Source: Flavobacterium sediminis
GTDB taxonomy: Bacteria > Bacteroidota > Bacteroidia > Flavobacteriales > Flavobacteriaceae
Assembly: GCF_003148385.1 (NCBI RefSeq)
Contig: NZ_CP029463.1
Span: 1-64,000 of the forward strand
Length of the DNA stretch: 64,000 nt
Direction of reading: 5' to 3'
Below, one piece after another: positions 16,228 to 25,949 of the stretch. Within the stretch, counting starts at the first letter, position 1. Each line of letters opens with the position of its first letter. A program made the translations under genes and the position numbers. Under the pieces are notes generated by a model, which was not told the DNA's origin, made no database searches, and saw only the letters and a program-made list of their open reading frames with translations.

Positions 16228-17346
16228 ATGAAAAAGATACAAATCTCCCTTATAAGCTTACTTACAGGCTTCTGCTCATTTGCTCAAAGCTATGATTTTA
16301 AAGAAGTTATAGACTTAGACCATTTACCTGTAATTTCACAAGACAGAACCGGAACTTGTTGGAGTTTTTCCACATCTTCTTTTCTGGAATCAGAGATCAT
16401 CAAAAAAACAGGGAAACATATCGATCTATCTGAAATGTATCAGGTTAGAACCACTTACCCTAAAAAGGCAGAAAATTTTGTAATGCGTCAAGGTAAAGCA
16501 CAATTTAGCGAAGGAGCTTTGGCACATGATGTGATCAACAGCATGAAAGACTTTGGTTTAGTACCGGTATCTGTTTTTACAGGACTTTCAGAAGAAGAAA
16601 AAATACACAATCATGCTGAATTAGCAGCTGTTTTAGAAGCAATGGTTAAAACATACGTTGAAAATCCTGCAAAAAGATTGTCCCCGAAATGGAAAGATGC
16701 TGTCTCAAAAGTTTTAGATACTTATTTAGGTGAAGTTCCCTCTGAATTTATGTATGAAGGAAAAAAATACACTCCTAAATCCTTTTTGGATTATACCAAA
16801 CTAAATGCTGATGAATATGTTACTTTAACCAGTTTTACAAATCATCCGTTTTACGAGCCTTTTATTTTAAACATTCCGGATAATTTTTCGAACGGAAGCA
16901 TGTATAATTTACCTTTAGATGAATTTATGAAAGCTATTGATCATGCCTTAGAAAGCGGCTATACTTTAGCCTTAGATTGCGATGTATCGGAAAAAACATT
17001 TTCAGCTAAATACGGTGTTGCTTTCATCCCTGAAAATGAAGAAGATGAAAAAAACGGATTAACTGAGATCGTAGCAGAAAAAACAATTACGCCGGAATAC
17101 CGTCAGGATGAATTTGAAAATTTTGATACTACTGATGACCACTTAATGCATATCGTAGGTAAATTACAGGATCAAAAAGGTAATGTATATTACAAAGTGA
17201 AAAATTCTTGGGGATCTGATGAGAAAAGAGTAAAAAACGGCGGATATGTTTACATGAGTGCTGCTTATCTCCAACTTAAATCGATCTCTGTTTTAGTAAA
17301 TAAGAACGGTATTGACAAAAAGTTAAAAAAATCATTAAATCTATAA
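16228..17346 (+). CDS. secreted C1-family (papain/bleomycin hydrolase-like) peptidase
   Basis: 372 residues with a signal peptide (to about FAQS, residue 20). The catalytic Cys is C44 in TGTCWSFSTSSFLESE; the catalytic His is in DDHLMHIVG and the Asn in VKNSWGSD, the order of aminopeptidase C/bleomycin hydrolases (C1B). Shorter than the roughly 450-residue cytoplasmic PepC, and exported, as is common in Bacteroidota. Probably trims peptides in the periplasm. Transcribed divergently from menB; the next gene starts 24 bases after its stop. Confidence 0.88.
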   Translation: MKKIQISLISLLTGFCSFAQSYDFKEVIDLDHLPVISQDRTGTCWSFSTSSFLESEIIKKTGKHIDLSEMYQVRTTYPKKAENFVMRQGKAQFSEGALAHDVINSMKDFGLVPVSVFTGLSEEEKIHNHAELAAVLEAMVKTYVENPAKRLSPKWKDAVSKVLDTYLGEVPSEFMYEGKKYTPKSFLDYTKLNADEYVTLTSFTNHPFYEPFILNIPDNFSNGSMYNLPLDEFMKAIDHALESGYTLALDCDVSEKTFSAKYGVAFIPENEEDEKNGLTEIVAEKTITPEYRQDEFENFDTTDDHLMHIVGKLQDQKGNVYYKVKNSWGSDEKRVKNGGYVYMSAAYLQLKSISVLVNKNGIDKKLKKSLNL

Positions 17347-17370
17347 AATTCTGACTTAAAAGAATTTATC

Positions 17371-17817
17371 ATGATTTTTAAGTCTACAATTACAAGAACA
17401 ACCAAATTTATTTTTGGTTTCATTTTATTGATTTTATCAATTACCTCTTTTTTTGCTTTTGATCCGGAAAATCTTGCAGCTTCAGCTATACCATTTATTA
17501 TAAATAGTATGGCTGTTGTTCTTCTTTTCTGGATACTATTAAAAACTGAATACAAGATTATTGACCAAACTCTTTTTTGTACATGTGGCCCTATCAAAAA
17601 AGAGATCAACATTAAAGAAATCACAAAGATTAGCCACCATTCAGGTACTATCGTTCCGGTTTTACTAAAGCTTTCTCTCAATAGCGAGGGGATTATCATA
17701 AACTACGGTAAATTAAACGAACTATACATTTCTCCTGAAAATCAAGATCTCTTTCTTCTGAAATTAAAAGAAATTAACCCCGATTTTATAATTATTGCCC
17801 CACCTACAAATGTTTAA
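17371..17817 (+). CDS. membrane protein with bacterial PH-like domain
   Basis: 148 residues. Two membrane segments (about 11-31 and 38-58) are followed by YKIIDQTLFCTCGPIKKEIN and a strand/helix pattern (ISHHSGTIVPVLLKLSLNSEG, YISPENQDLFLLKLKEINP) that matches the small YyaB-like PH domain proteins, in which the last motif 'SP...F...L...NP' is typical. Function unknown. Its last 8 bases overlap the ATG chosen for the next gene. Confidence 0.7.
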   Translation: MIFKSTITRTTKFIFGFILLILSITSFFAFDPENLAASAIPFIINSMAVVLLFWILLKTEYKIIDQTLFCTCGPIKKEINIKEITKISHHSGTIVPVLLKLSLNSEGIIINYGKLNELYISPENQDLFLLKLKEINPDFIIIAPPTNV

Positions 17818-18997
17818 GTTTAATTTAATTTACCTATCTTTTTTCTCCCTACTGATTTTAAATTCCTGCAAAGAAAAAACAAAACACAAAACACAAATAG
17901 CTTCACAAGATCAAGATCAGCAACTACAAAAACATGGTGATTTTGATATAACCTTCTTACCATTAGAGAAAAGTTTTAAGGATTCAATTACACCGCAAAT
18001 ACAGCAATTCTTAAATGATAATATTATTGATGATGATTTTAGCGGAAGTATTTTAATTGCTAAAAATGGAAAAACTTTATATGAAAGCTATCAAGGATAC
18101 ACTGATTATCAGAAAAAAATAAAGGTTTCAGCTACTACCCCGATCCACCTGGCTTCCATTAGTAAAGTATTGACCGCGGCTGTTATTTTACGAATGGTAG
18201 ACAAAAATCAATTGCAGCTTGACCAGAGCCTGCAAAGCATATTTCCTGAATTCCCCTATAAAGAAATTACAATCCGGACACTTTTAAACCACAGGAGCGG
18301 ATTGCGTCGATACAGCTATTTCACAGATGAGGAAACCGTATGGGATAAAAAAAACGTACTTACCAATCAAGACATTCTGAATCTGCTTTGCACCGGAAAT
18401 ATTCCTCTTGAAGCTACTCCGGACAAGCGATTCGCTTATTGCAATACTAATTATGCCCTTTTAGCCTTAGTAATTGAAAAAATTAGTGGTCTCCCTTATA
18501 AAAAAGCCATGCAAAAGTTGCTTTTTGAACCATTGGATATGAAAAACACTTTTGTATTTGATTATTTTACTCAAAAAGATTCAACGCCTCCATCTTACAA
18601 AAGTACTTGGGAAGCAATACCGAACGATTATCTGGATGCTGTTTATGGTGATAAAAATATTTATTCGACTCCACAAGATCTTTTGAAATTTGACAAAGCT
18701 ACTTATTCAAACCGATTCTTTTCAGATAGCTTGCGAAAAGAAATCTTCAGAGGCTACAGCTACGAAAAGAAAGGGGAAAAAAATTACGGTCTCGGAATCC
18801 GTCTTCGCGAATGGGATGACGCTCCTACCTTTTATTATCACAACGGTTGGTGGCACGGCAATACAACCTCTTACATCACACTAAAAAATGATACGGTTAC
18901 CTGTATAGCTTTGGCCAACAAATACACCAAAAAAGTATATCAGATAAAAAGACTTTCTTCATTATTTGACAATTATCCATTTGAATTAGACGAATAA
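17810..18997 (+). CDS. serine hydrolase lipoprotein (beta-lactamase/class C family)
   Basis: 395 residues from the ATG at 17810. That start was preferred to a frame-opening codon at 17795 because it gives a clean lipoprotein signal (hydrophobic run then LILNSC, Cys at residue 20). Catalytic motifs of the class C beta-lactamase/DD-peptidase family are S116-x-x-K119 (ASISK) and Y210-C-N212; HNGWWHGNTTSYITL near 345-360 takes the place of the KTG strand. Anchored in a membrane facing the periplasm or surface; substrate is unknown, with esterase, peptidase or penicillin-binding roles all possible. Confidence 0.85.
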   Translation: MFKFNLIYLSFFSLLILNSCKEKTKHKTQIASQDQDQQLQKHGDFDITFLPLEKSFKDSITPQIQQFLNDNIIDDDFSGSILIAKNGKTLYESYQGYTDYQKKIKVSATTPIHLASISKVLTAAVILRMVDKNQLQLDQSLQSIFPEFPYKEITIRTLLNHRSGLRRYSYFTDEETVWDKKNVLTNQDILNLLCTGNIPLEATPDKRFAYCNTNYALLALVIEKISGLPYKKAMQKLLFEPLDMKNTFVFDYFTQKDSTPPSYKSTWEAIPNDYLDAVYGDKNIYSTPQDLLKFDKATYSNRFFSDSLRKEIFRGYSYEKKGEKNYGLGIRLREWDDAPTFYYHNGWWHGNTTSYITLKNDTVTCIALANKYTKKVYQIKRLSSLFDNYPFELDE

Positions 18998-19095
18998 GGT
19001 TAAAATAAAACACTGATTAGTAATTTTTTAGTGTTATCCCATTACCCTTTTTAAAAAAATATTATTTATTTTAAGTCTAAATAAGAATTAAATAG

Positions 19096-19119
19096 TATTT
19101 TTGCTCAAAATTTTTGAGC
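19096..19119 (+). promoter_or_regulatory. -7 box plus 17-bp palindrome before the TonB receptor gene
   Basis: A TATTTTTG -7 box (19096-19103) is followed at once by GCTCAAAA-T-TTTTGAGC (19103-19119), perfect 8-base arms around one base. The palindrome ends one base before the TTG start codon at 19121. It could be an operator or a hairpin at the 5' end of the mRNA. No good -33 box was seen. Confidence 0.5.
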
Positions 19120-19120
19120 C

Positions 19121-21835
19121 TTGAAATTATTCTATTTAACTCTATTTTTACTAGGAACACATCTATTGCTTTCCCAAACCACAATCAAGGGAAAAGTTGT
19201 TTCTTTTGAAACCGGTGAAACTATTTCAAATGCTGATATTATTGAAAACAGCTCAAAAAAATGGACACTTACCGATGAAAACGGAGAATTTATACTTTTA
19301 CTCAATTCTACTTCTACACCAATAAACCTGACTGTAAAAATTCTCGGAAAAGAACCTCAAAACCTGACAATTCATCCGGAAAATTTCTCTCAATCTATTC
19401 TGGTAAGCTTAAAGGATGCTAACTTACGACTGAATGAAGTTGTTGTTTCGTCCCAAAAAGGGAAAAATTATTCAGAGATTGTAATAGGAAACGAAGCTAT
19501 TAATCAGGTACAAGCCTTCTCTGTCAATGAAGTTTTAGAACAATTACCCGGTCAAGCCATGACCAATTTAGATCTCAATGAATTTAAACCCATTGTTTTC
19601 AGAACTTCAAGACCATCAAACGTGAACGATGAAGGGTTTGGCAACAAATCGTTCGGAACAGCTGTTGTTATTGATGGCATACCTGTTTCAAACAATGAGA
19701 ACATGCAATCATACGGCGGAGGAACTTCTTTGAGTCCGTTTTCTCCTAATTACTTGGGATATGGAGATTCAGGTGCAAATGACTTTAACGGTTACTTTTC
19801 TAATGCAAATTTTGGTACCGACCTAAGACAATTACCTACTAATAACATCGAAAAGATCGATGTTGTTGAAGGAATTCCTTCTGCTAAATACGGTGATCTT
19901 ACCTCCGGGCTAATAAAGATTGAACAAAAAGCAGGAAGAACCCCTTACCAAGTTTACACTTCATTCAGAGACGGAGCTACGGAATACGGATTTAGTAAAG
20001 GATTTCGTTTAAGTGAAAGAGCCGGAGCTATTAACTTCAACATCTCTAAACTGGAATCGGATAGCAACCCTCGCACAGGCTTTACCTCCTATAACAGAAC
20101 TACTTCAAACATAATCTGGTCTTGGCATAATAAAAAGAAAAATATCAAGAATTCGGTAACCCTTACCTATGCTTTTAATGATGATGATGTAAATTATGAT
20201 GAAGAAAATGCAGATCAGAAAAGGGTTAAAAATGAAAAAAAGGATTTTTCATTTGCAGACCGCTTCAAATGGAACTTTTCAGAAGATTCATTCTTTGATA
20301 ATATGGATATTAATTTCAACTTTAGTTATACCAAACAATTATCATTTGAATCAAAGTTGGTCAACGGAGGAGGAAACGTTGTCGGCACCAGTTTAACAGA
20401 TGAAGTTTACTACGGTTCTTATACACCTGTTAGTTACACAAGTGTAAAACAAGTAGAAGGAATTCCTCTTTCAAGTTATTTTGCTACAGACCTTTACAAA
20501 ACCTTTCACACTAAGAACTGGAAGCACAATTTATCGTTAGGTACATCATTCAAAATGAGCGACAACAAAGGACGCGGAAGATTAGGTAGTCCGGAAACCA
20601 TGATTACAAACTACTCCAATCAAGGTTTCAGACCTTATAATTACGGAGACAACGTAAGAGCCGAATATCAGACATCACTATATTTGGAAGATAATATGAC
20701 ACGGGAATGGGCTACCAATACATTTAATGTCAGTACCGGAATCCGCTACGACAACATGTACGGAACTTCTCTTTTTGCACCCCGAATCAATTCTTACTTT
20801 TCCGGAAAAAAATATAAAATAAGAGGTGGTTTCGGATTAACTTCAAAAGCACCGTCCCTTAATCAGATTTATACCGGCCCACGTTACTATGACGCTACCT
20901 TAGCTGATATCAGATTGCCGGGCTATTACAATGTAAATGTTGTACAAACATTTGTAGATTACGCAGATAACAAAGACCTCAAGCCTTCTAAAAGTTTACG
21001 TTCTGAACTGGGGTTTGATTATAAATTACCTTTCGGAACATTGAATATTACAGGCTATTATAATAAGCTATACGACGGAATTACCTCAGAAGCTATGCCT
21101 TCTATCAGACAGTTAGCAGAACTGAATATCATTTACGATGATCCCAATCCTCCTACATACCAAATAGCCGGTTATCAAACGACCTATTTTACGTTAAGTA
21201 AATTGGTAAACAAGCTGGAATCAAAAGACAAAGGTTTGGAAATGTTCCTGACTATTAAAAAAATACCGATTCACAATATTACTTTAGATATACAAGGGAG
21301 TTATGTTGAAACAGAAACTTGGAACGGAGCAGATACCTTTTATCGTTCGGAAGATGTTAATTCGGAAGAAAAATACGGAATTTACGGTCCTTTTACCCGT
21401 TACTACAAACAAATTCGCTTTGGAGCTAATCTAAATTATCATTTACCTAAAATCGGTTTGATCATTTCTGTAAGAAGCGAACATTTTATTACCGATCATA
21501 ATTATTATTCTACTGATGATTTTCCTTATGCTTATCTGGATGCTAACCTGAATAGAGTAAGTATTCCGGAAGCAGACCGCACAAACGAGAGTCTATATGG
21601 GCATATCATCAGAAACGGTTCTTCATACGATAAGAATACAAACAAAGTATACAACAACTTCCATTTGAGAGTTTCTAAAGACTTTTTAAACGGATTTAAG
21701 TTCTCGTTCTATGCCAGCAATTTCCTGGATCTGAAGCCAACCGGTTATTATCTGGAAAACGGTGTTTATGAAGAGAAAGTAAATCCAAACTTTGTACAAC
21801 TCTCTTTCGGGACTCGAATAGAATATCAATTTTAA
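19121..21835 (+). CDS. TonB-dependent outer-membrane receptor
   Basis: 904 residues from a TTG start; an in-frame stop two codons upstream excludes longer versions. Signal peptide to about residue 19; a carboxypeptidase-regulatory-like domain (TTIKGKVVSFETGETISNADI, residues about 20-105); a plug domain with QVQAFSVNEVLEQLPGQAM and VVEGIPSAKYGDLTSGLIKIEQ; then a 22-strand type barrel ending in LSFGTRIEYQF with a terminal Phe. It imports a TonB-energised ligand across the outer membrane. It heads a run with a DUF4876 lipoprotein, an outer-membrane barrel and a di-heme peroxidase, suggesting a metal- or heme-related ligand, which is inference. Confidence 0.92.
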   Translation: MKLFYLTLFLLGTHLLLSQTTIKGKVVSFETGETISNADIIENSSKKWTLTDENGEFILLLNSTSTPINLTVKILGKEPQNLTIHPENFSQSILVSLKDANLRLNEVVVSSQKGKNYSEIVIGNEAINQVQAFSVNEVLEQLPGQAMTNLDLNEFKPIVFRTSRPSNVNDEGFGNKSFGTAVVIDGIPVSNNENMQSYGGGTSLSPFSPNYLGYGDSGANDFNGYFSNANFGTDLRQLPTNNIEKIDVVEGIPSAKYGDLTSGLIKIEQKAGRTPYQVYTSFRDGATEYGFSKGFRLSERAGAINFNISKLESDSNPRTGFTSYNRTTSNIIWSWHNKKKNIKNSVTLTYAFNDDDVNYDEENADQKRVKNEKKDFSFADRFKWNFSEDSFFDNMDINFNFSYTKQLSFESKLVNGGGNVVGTSLTDEVYYGSYTPVSYTSVKQVEGIPLSSYFATDLYKTFHTKNWKHNLSLGTSFKMSDNKGRGRLGSPETMITNYSNQGFRPYNYGDNVRAEYQTSLYLEDNMTREWATNTFNVSTGIRYDNMYGTSLFAPRINSYFSGKKYKIRGGFGLTSKAPSLNQIYTGPRYYDATLADIRLPGYYNVNVVQTFVDYADNKDLKPSKSLRSELGFDYKLPFGTLNITGYYNKLYDGITSEAMPSIRQLAELNIIYDDPNPPTYQIAGYQTTYFTLSKLVNKLESKDKGLEMFLTIKKIPIHNITLDIQGSYVETETWNGADTFYRSEDVNSEEKYGIYGPFTRYYKQIRFGANLNYHLPKIGLIISVRSEHFITDHNYYSTDDFPYAYLDANLNRVSIPEADRTNESLYGHIIRNGSSYDKNTNKVYNNFHLRVSKDFLNGFKFSFYASNFLDLKPTGYYLENGVYEEKVNPNFVQLSFGTRIEYQF

Positions 21836-21859
21836 TTAACTCAATACTAATATATTATC

Positions 21860-23208
21860 ATGAAAAAAATACTATTATTCATTACTTCTAGCCTAGCTCT
21901 AATCTCTTGTTCAGACGATGATTTTGGGGGAACGGAAACCTTCAGCCGGTAAGTTTCAATGTTGAACTAAAATACGATGCGACTACCTACAACGGAGAAG
22001 TTGTTAATACCGGAGACGTAACTCTTACCAATACAACTACAGGAGATGTATACTCCGCTACTTCTAACTCAAGCGGTATAGCCGTATTCTCTTCTATACT
22101 TCCCGGTAGTTATAACATTACAGCCGCTAAGAATATGGATAATACTGAATTTACAACTACATTCGGTTACGCTCCGTCAACCACAGAAGTTCAGTTTAAC
22201 GGTTCTCAGGAACAAGTTACTGTAAATGTCAACGTAACATCTACAACCGTAATCTTAAAATCAGCCCGCATTGGCGATTTAGTTATAAAACAGATCTATT
22301 ATGCCGGTTCAAGTACATCACAAGGAGCTTCATTTCGCGACCAATTTATCGAAATACACAATAATTCAAACGAAACAATCTATGCTGACGGTTTATATAT
22401 AGGTCAACTATATGGTAGAAATACAACTACTTCTGCATCTTATTCGTTAACCAACGGACAATTCGATTGGAGCCAATCGATCGGTATGACTGCCGGTTCG
22501 TCTGCAAATACAAATTATGTTTATGCTGATTATGTTTTTCAAATACCGGGAACAGGTCAGGAATACCCGATTGAACCGGGAGAAAGTATTGTTATTGCAC
22601 AATCTGCTTTAAATCATAAATCGCCAATGGTAAACAATAACGGAGATCCTGTTACTGTAAATGATCCTTCTCTTACAGTAGACTTAAGCGGTGCTGATTT
22701 TGAAGCTTATTTAGGCGATTTCCGCTTGTCTATCGGATCTACAGTTTACCAATACGACATCCAGAATCCTGCTGTTACAGACTTATTAATTGCTTATTGG
22801 GGACGTCCGGGATATTACAGTGGTAATAAAGATTTCTTAATGGATAATCCGGGAAGAGATAGCTTTATTATTTTCCGCTCAGAAGACTTCAGCACATATC
22901 AAAATTTCCCTGATCCCTCAGTTACAGCAGAAGGAAGCAGTACTAAATATTTCTTACAGATCCCAATAGCTGAAATTATTGATGGCGTTGACCTCCAACA
23001 TTATAACCCTAGTAGTCAGCGTCCTAAGATATTACCTTCTGAAGTAGATGCTTCATATATTGGTTGTGATGCGGCATTCAATTCACAAGCTGTTATCCGA
23101 AAAACAAAATCTACTATTAATGGAAGAGTTATTTTGGAAGACACTAACAATTCTGCTAATGATTTTGTAAAATTAGCTATGGCAAATCCAAGAGGTTTTG
23201 CTAATTAA
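21860..23208 (+). pseudogene. DUF4876 lipoprotein, frameshifted at a G5 run
   Basis: The ATG at 21860 starts a lipoprotein signal (MKKILLFITSSLALISCSDDD) that hits TAA at 21950-21952 after 30 residues. The frame that continues (VSFNVELKYDATTYNGEV, then GDVTLTN and the long DUF4876 body with IGDLVIKQIYYAGSS and RDQFIEIHNNS) is open from before 21930 to 23208. One extra G in the GGGGG at 21926-21930 would join the two into a protein of about 449 residues, including an Ig/CnaB-like N-terminal domain. The downstream frame also has a Met at 22135, but that would lose the export signal. It lies 24 bases after the receptor gene and probably forms a surface partner of it. Confidence 0.8.
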
Positions 23209-23231
23209 TACGGAATGTAAGTCCATTTAAA

Positions 23232-24797
23232 ATGAATTTAAAGTTTAATTTTTTTCTTTTAGTTGTATTTTTATTTGTTGGTTGTGCCGTTCAGGCACAG
23301 CTAACAGATACAATAGCTGTTAAACAAAATACATTTTATAATTATTTCAAAACAGGTCTATGGGAAACACCGCTGTTTTATACACAGCAAAACATTAAAA
23401 ATTACACAATAACTCAAGTTGAATACAGTCAACAGAACCTCAACCTGAAACGGGTACAAACCGCAGAAAAAACAGCCCGGTACACTTTTTCTACAGAAGG
23501 AATTTACAACTTAAATCCGCAAACCCGATTCTTTGGAGATGTCAGGTTTTCAAAATATTTTGAAAAACAAGTAGGCTATACCTTTTCTTCTGAACGTACA
23601 AATGATCAAAATGTACTTTCTCCCAACTATTTTTACGCGCCTAGAAAAGGAAATTGGGAACACCAAAACTACTGGTTACAGGGTGGATTTTCTCACCATT
23701 TTAAAAACAATATCTTACTAAGTACAAAGGTTTTTGGTGATTACAAAAAGAGCTTTAGAAACGTTGATCCCAGACCACAAATTATTTATGGGCATTATGG
23801 AGGTGAATTGTCATTAGGATACAAAGCCGGAAAGCATAGCTTAATTTTAAATGGTAAATTATCCCGTAAGAAAGAGAATACAACAATCGTTTATATGGAT
23901 GATTATTTGAATGCTCCCGTATATACTGAAACTTTCACACGATTTTCCACCGGATACGGGCGTATTGTTTTTGACGATTCTTACAGAAGCCATATCGATC
24001 TCTTTACGGATAAAGGTTTTGGCATAGGCTATCAGTTTTCACAAGAAAAATGGAATGTAAACACCACTTACCGCTATAATAAAACCATGACTGATTTTTA
24101 TGGAAAAGACGGAAATGGCAACGTATATCTCAATGAAGAATCCATTCGCTACAAATACAGAACTATCAATCATACAGTTACTACCAATGCTTTTATAAAG
24201 GGACAAAACAAAGACTACAGTATTGCATTGTCTCTTAAAAAACAGCAAGGAGACAATTTTTCAGTATTGGAACAAGGTCAGAATTATCGCATGAATATAG
24301 ATAAATTAAGCCTTAACTCAGGGATGATAAAAACTAAAAACAATATAACACTTTACTGCTTTGAAGCCGGAATAGATGTCAGCCAACAAAAATATGTTGA
24401 TCTTCTGGGAAGCACACAAAAAAAATTAACCGATCTGGTTATTCATACTGATTTCAACACAGATCTTTCCATCAATGAAAAAGATAAAATAAACTTTAAA
24501 GCAGGGCTAAACTATTATACGGCTTTAAAAGAAGAACTATTGGTCGTAAAACTTTCTTCTGAAAATTTATTTCTGGACAATGTAGTTATTCCTGATCACG
24601 CCTATGATGTTACTGACAAATTAGGTTCGGTTATAATGTTAAACTACTATCATAAATTGCCGAACAAAAAAGAGCTACGTATTTTTGGTCGTTGGGACTC
24701 TTTAGTTGCTTTAAATAGTAACTATACAAAATATTATGCGGCTCTCAACACTTCAGCTAATAACAATTTTAATTTAGGTCTTGCTATTATTTATTAA
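23232..24797 (+). CDS. outer-membrane beta-barrel protein of the receptor operon (DUF6850-like)
   Basis: 521 residues with a signal peptide (VVFLFVGCAVQAQ) and then a repeating pattern of aromatic-rich amphipathic strands (YTFSTEGIYNLNPQTRFFG, HSLILNGKLSRKKEN, DYSIALSLKKQQGDN), as in a transmembrane barrel. The Cys at residue 18 is followed by AVQAQ, so signal peptidase I cleavage is more likely than lipidation. It follows the DUF4876 gene by 23 bases and its end overlaps the frame of the peroxidase gene. The DUF6850 label is from memory of gene context and sequence feel; the barrel call is firmer. Confidence 0.7.
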   Translation: MNLKFNFFLLVVFLFVGCAVQAQLTDTIAVKQNTFYNYFKTGLWETPLFYTQQNIKNYTITQVEYSQQNLNLKRVQTAEKTARYTFSTEGIYNLNPQTRFFGDVRFSKYFEKQVGYTFSSERTNDQNVLSPNYFYAPRKGNWEHQNYWLQGGFSHHFKNNILLSTKVFGDYKKSFRNVDPRPQIIYGHYGGELSLGYKAGKHSLILNGKLSRKKENTTIVYMDDYLNAPVYTETFTRFSTGYGRIVFDDSYRSHIDLFTDKGFGIGYQFSQEKWNVNTTYRYNKTMTDFYGKDGNGNVYLNEESIRYKYRTINHTVTTNAFIKGQNKDYSIALSLKKQQGDNFSVLEQGQNYRMNIDKLSLNSGMIKTKNNITLYCFEAGIDVSQQKYVDLLGSTQKKLTDLVIHTDFNTDLSINEKDKINFKAGLNYYTALKEELLVVKLSSENLFLDNVVIPDHAYDVTDKLGSVIMLNYYHKLPNKKELRIFGRWDSLVALNSNYTKYYAALNTSANNNFNLGLAIIY

Positions 24798-24801
24798 ACC
24801 A

Positions 24802-25947
24802 ATGAAAACAATAAAAATCATTGTCTTGCTTGCTACTTTTACTGCTTTGCTATCTCTGAGAAGTAAATCAGAATCTGACGAAAAATATTATTCACTGGCA
24901 GAACTCAGAATGTTATATAGTAGCGGTGATATTACAAAATACCCACGTCCTGAAGTTGACAGTACGGTTATTAATTTTCAAGAATTAGGGACTTTACCCC
25001 CTGTTGTATTCCCTGCCGACAATCCTTATAATGAAGCTAAGAGAGAACTTGGTAAAATTCTATTTTTTGATCCTAGATTGTCTTCTTCCAACCAGATTTC
25101 CTGTGCTTCCTGCCATGATCCGGAACTTGGTTGGGGAGATGGAAAAAGAGTTTCAAATGGTCACGATCGCACGCCCGGAAAACGCAATGCTAAACCAATT
25201 ATCAATAGTGCTTACGCCTCTCTTTTATTTTGGGACGGAAGAGCTGAATCACTGGAAGATCAGGCGAAATTTCCGATAGAAGACGAAAAAGAAATGAACC
25301 ACGATATTAAAAAAGCTGTAAAAAAAATAAAAAAAATAAAAGGATACAAACCACTCTTTAAAGAAGCATTCGGTGACGAACAGATCACTAATGACCGAAT
25401 CATGAAAGCTATTGCTACTTTTGAACGTACAGTAGTAAGTAAAAAAAGTAGATTTGATAAATTTATTGAAGGTGATTCTACTCAATTGACCGATCAGGAA
25501 GTTTTAGGCTTGCATTTATTCAGAACCAAAGCACGTTGCATCAACTGCCATAATTCTCCTTATTTTTCAGACAACCAGTTTCACAATGCCGGACTTACCT
25601 ATTACAAACGAAAATATGAAGATCTGGGACTTTATGCCATTACTAAAAAACCGGAAGATGTAGGCAAATTCAGAACGCCTTCCTTGCGGGAAATTATGAA
25701 AACAGCACCTTATATGCACAACGGACTTTTTCCTGAAATCAGAGGTGTTCTGAATATGTACAATGCCGGAATGCCTAACCTTAAACCTAAAGATGATGAT
25801 AAAGACGATATTCTCTTTCCGAAAACATCGCCTTTATTGAAAAAACTGAATTTAGATGCATCAGAACTGGATGCATTAGAAGCGTTCTTAGGAAGTATTA
25901 CCTCTGTTATATACAGAGAACCTGCTCCTGAAGAATTACCTCAATAA
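24802..25947 (+). CDS. di-heme cytochrome c peroxidase (CCP/MauG family)
   Basis: 381 residues from the ATG at 24802, which follows the upstream stop by 4 bases; a longer frame starts with TTG at 24781 inside the previous gene and was not used. N-terminal hydrophobic segment for export. Two heme c motifs, C101-A-S-C-H and C246-I-N-C-H, plus the conserved LGKILFFDPRLS, DGRAESLEDQA and FRTPSLREIMKTAPYMHNG blocks. Periplasmic peroxide reduction or a MauG-like oxidation. In Bacteroidota such peroxidases often sit with TonB receptors and barrels, as here; the joint function is not known to me. Confidence 0.92.
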   Translation: MKTIKIIVLLATFTALLSLRSKSESDEKYYSLAELRMLYSSGDITKYPRPEVDSTVINFQELGTLPPVVFPADNPYNEAKRELGKILFFDPRLSSSNQISCASCHDPELGWGDGKRVSNGHDRTPGKRNAKPIINSAYASLLFWDGRAESLEDQAKFPIEDEKEMNHDIKKAVKKIKKIKGYKPLFKEAFGDEQITNDRIMKAIATFERTVVSKKSRFDKFIEGDSTQLTDQEVLGLHLFRTKARCINCHNSPYFSDNQFHNAGLTYYKRKYEDLGLYAITKKPEDVGKFRTPSLREIMKTAPYMHNGLFPEIRGVLNMYNAGMPNLKPKDDDKDDILFPKTSPLLKKLNLDASELDALEAFLGSITSVIYREPAPEELPQ

Positions 25948-25949
25948 TA

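Noticed and set aside
17265..17699. Minus-strand open frame of 144 codons opposite the PH-like membrane protein
   Set aside because: Antisense shadow: the plus-strand frame has membrane segments and a recognised domain, and fits the spacing of its neighbours.
22135..23208. DUF4876 gene starting at the Met at 22135
   Set aside because: The same frame encodes a sensible domain upstream to about 21930, and a lipoprotein signal in another frame precedes it; the frameshift explanation is better.
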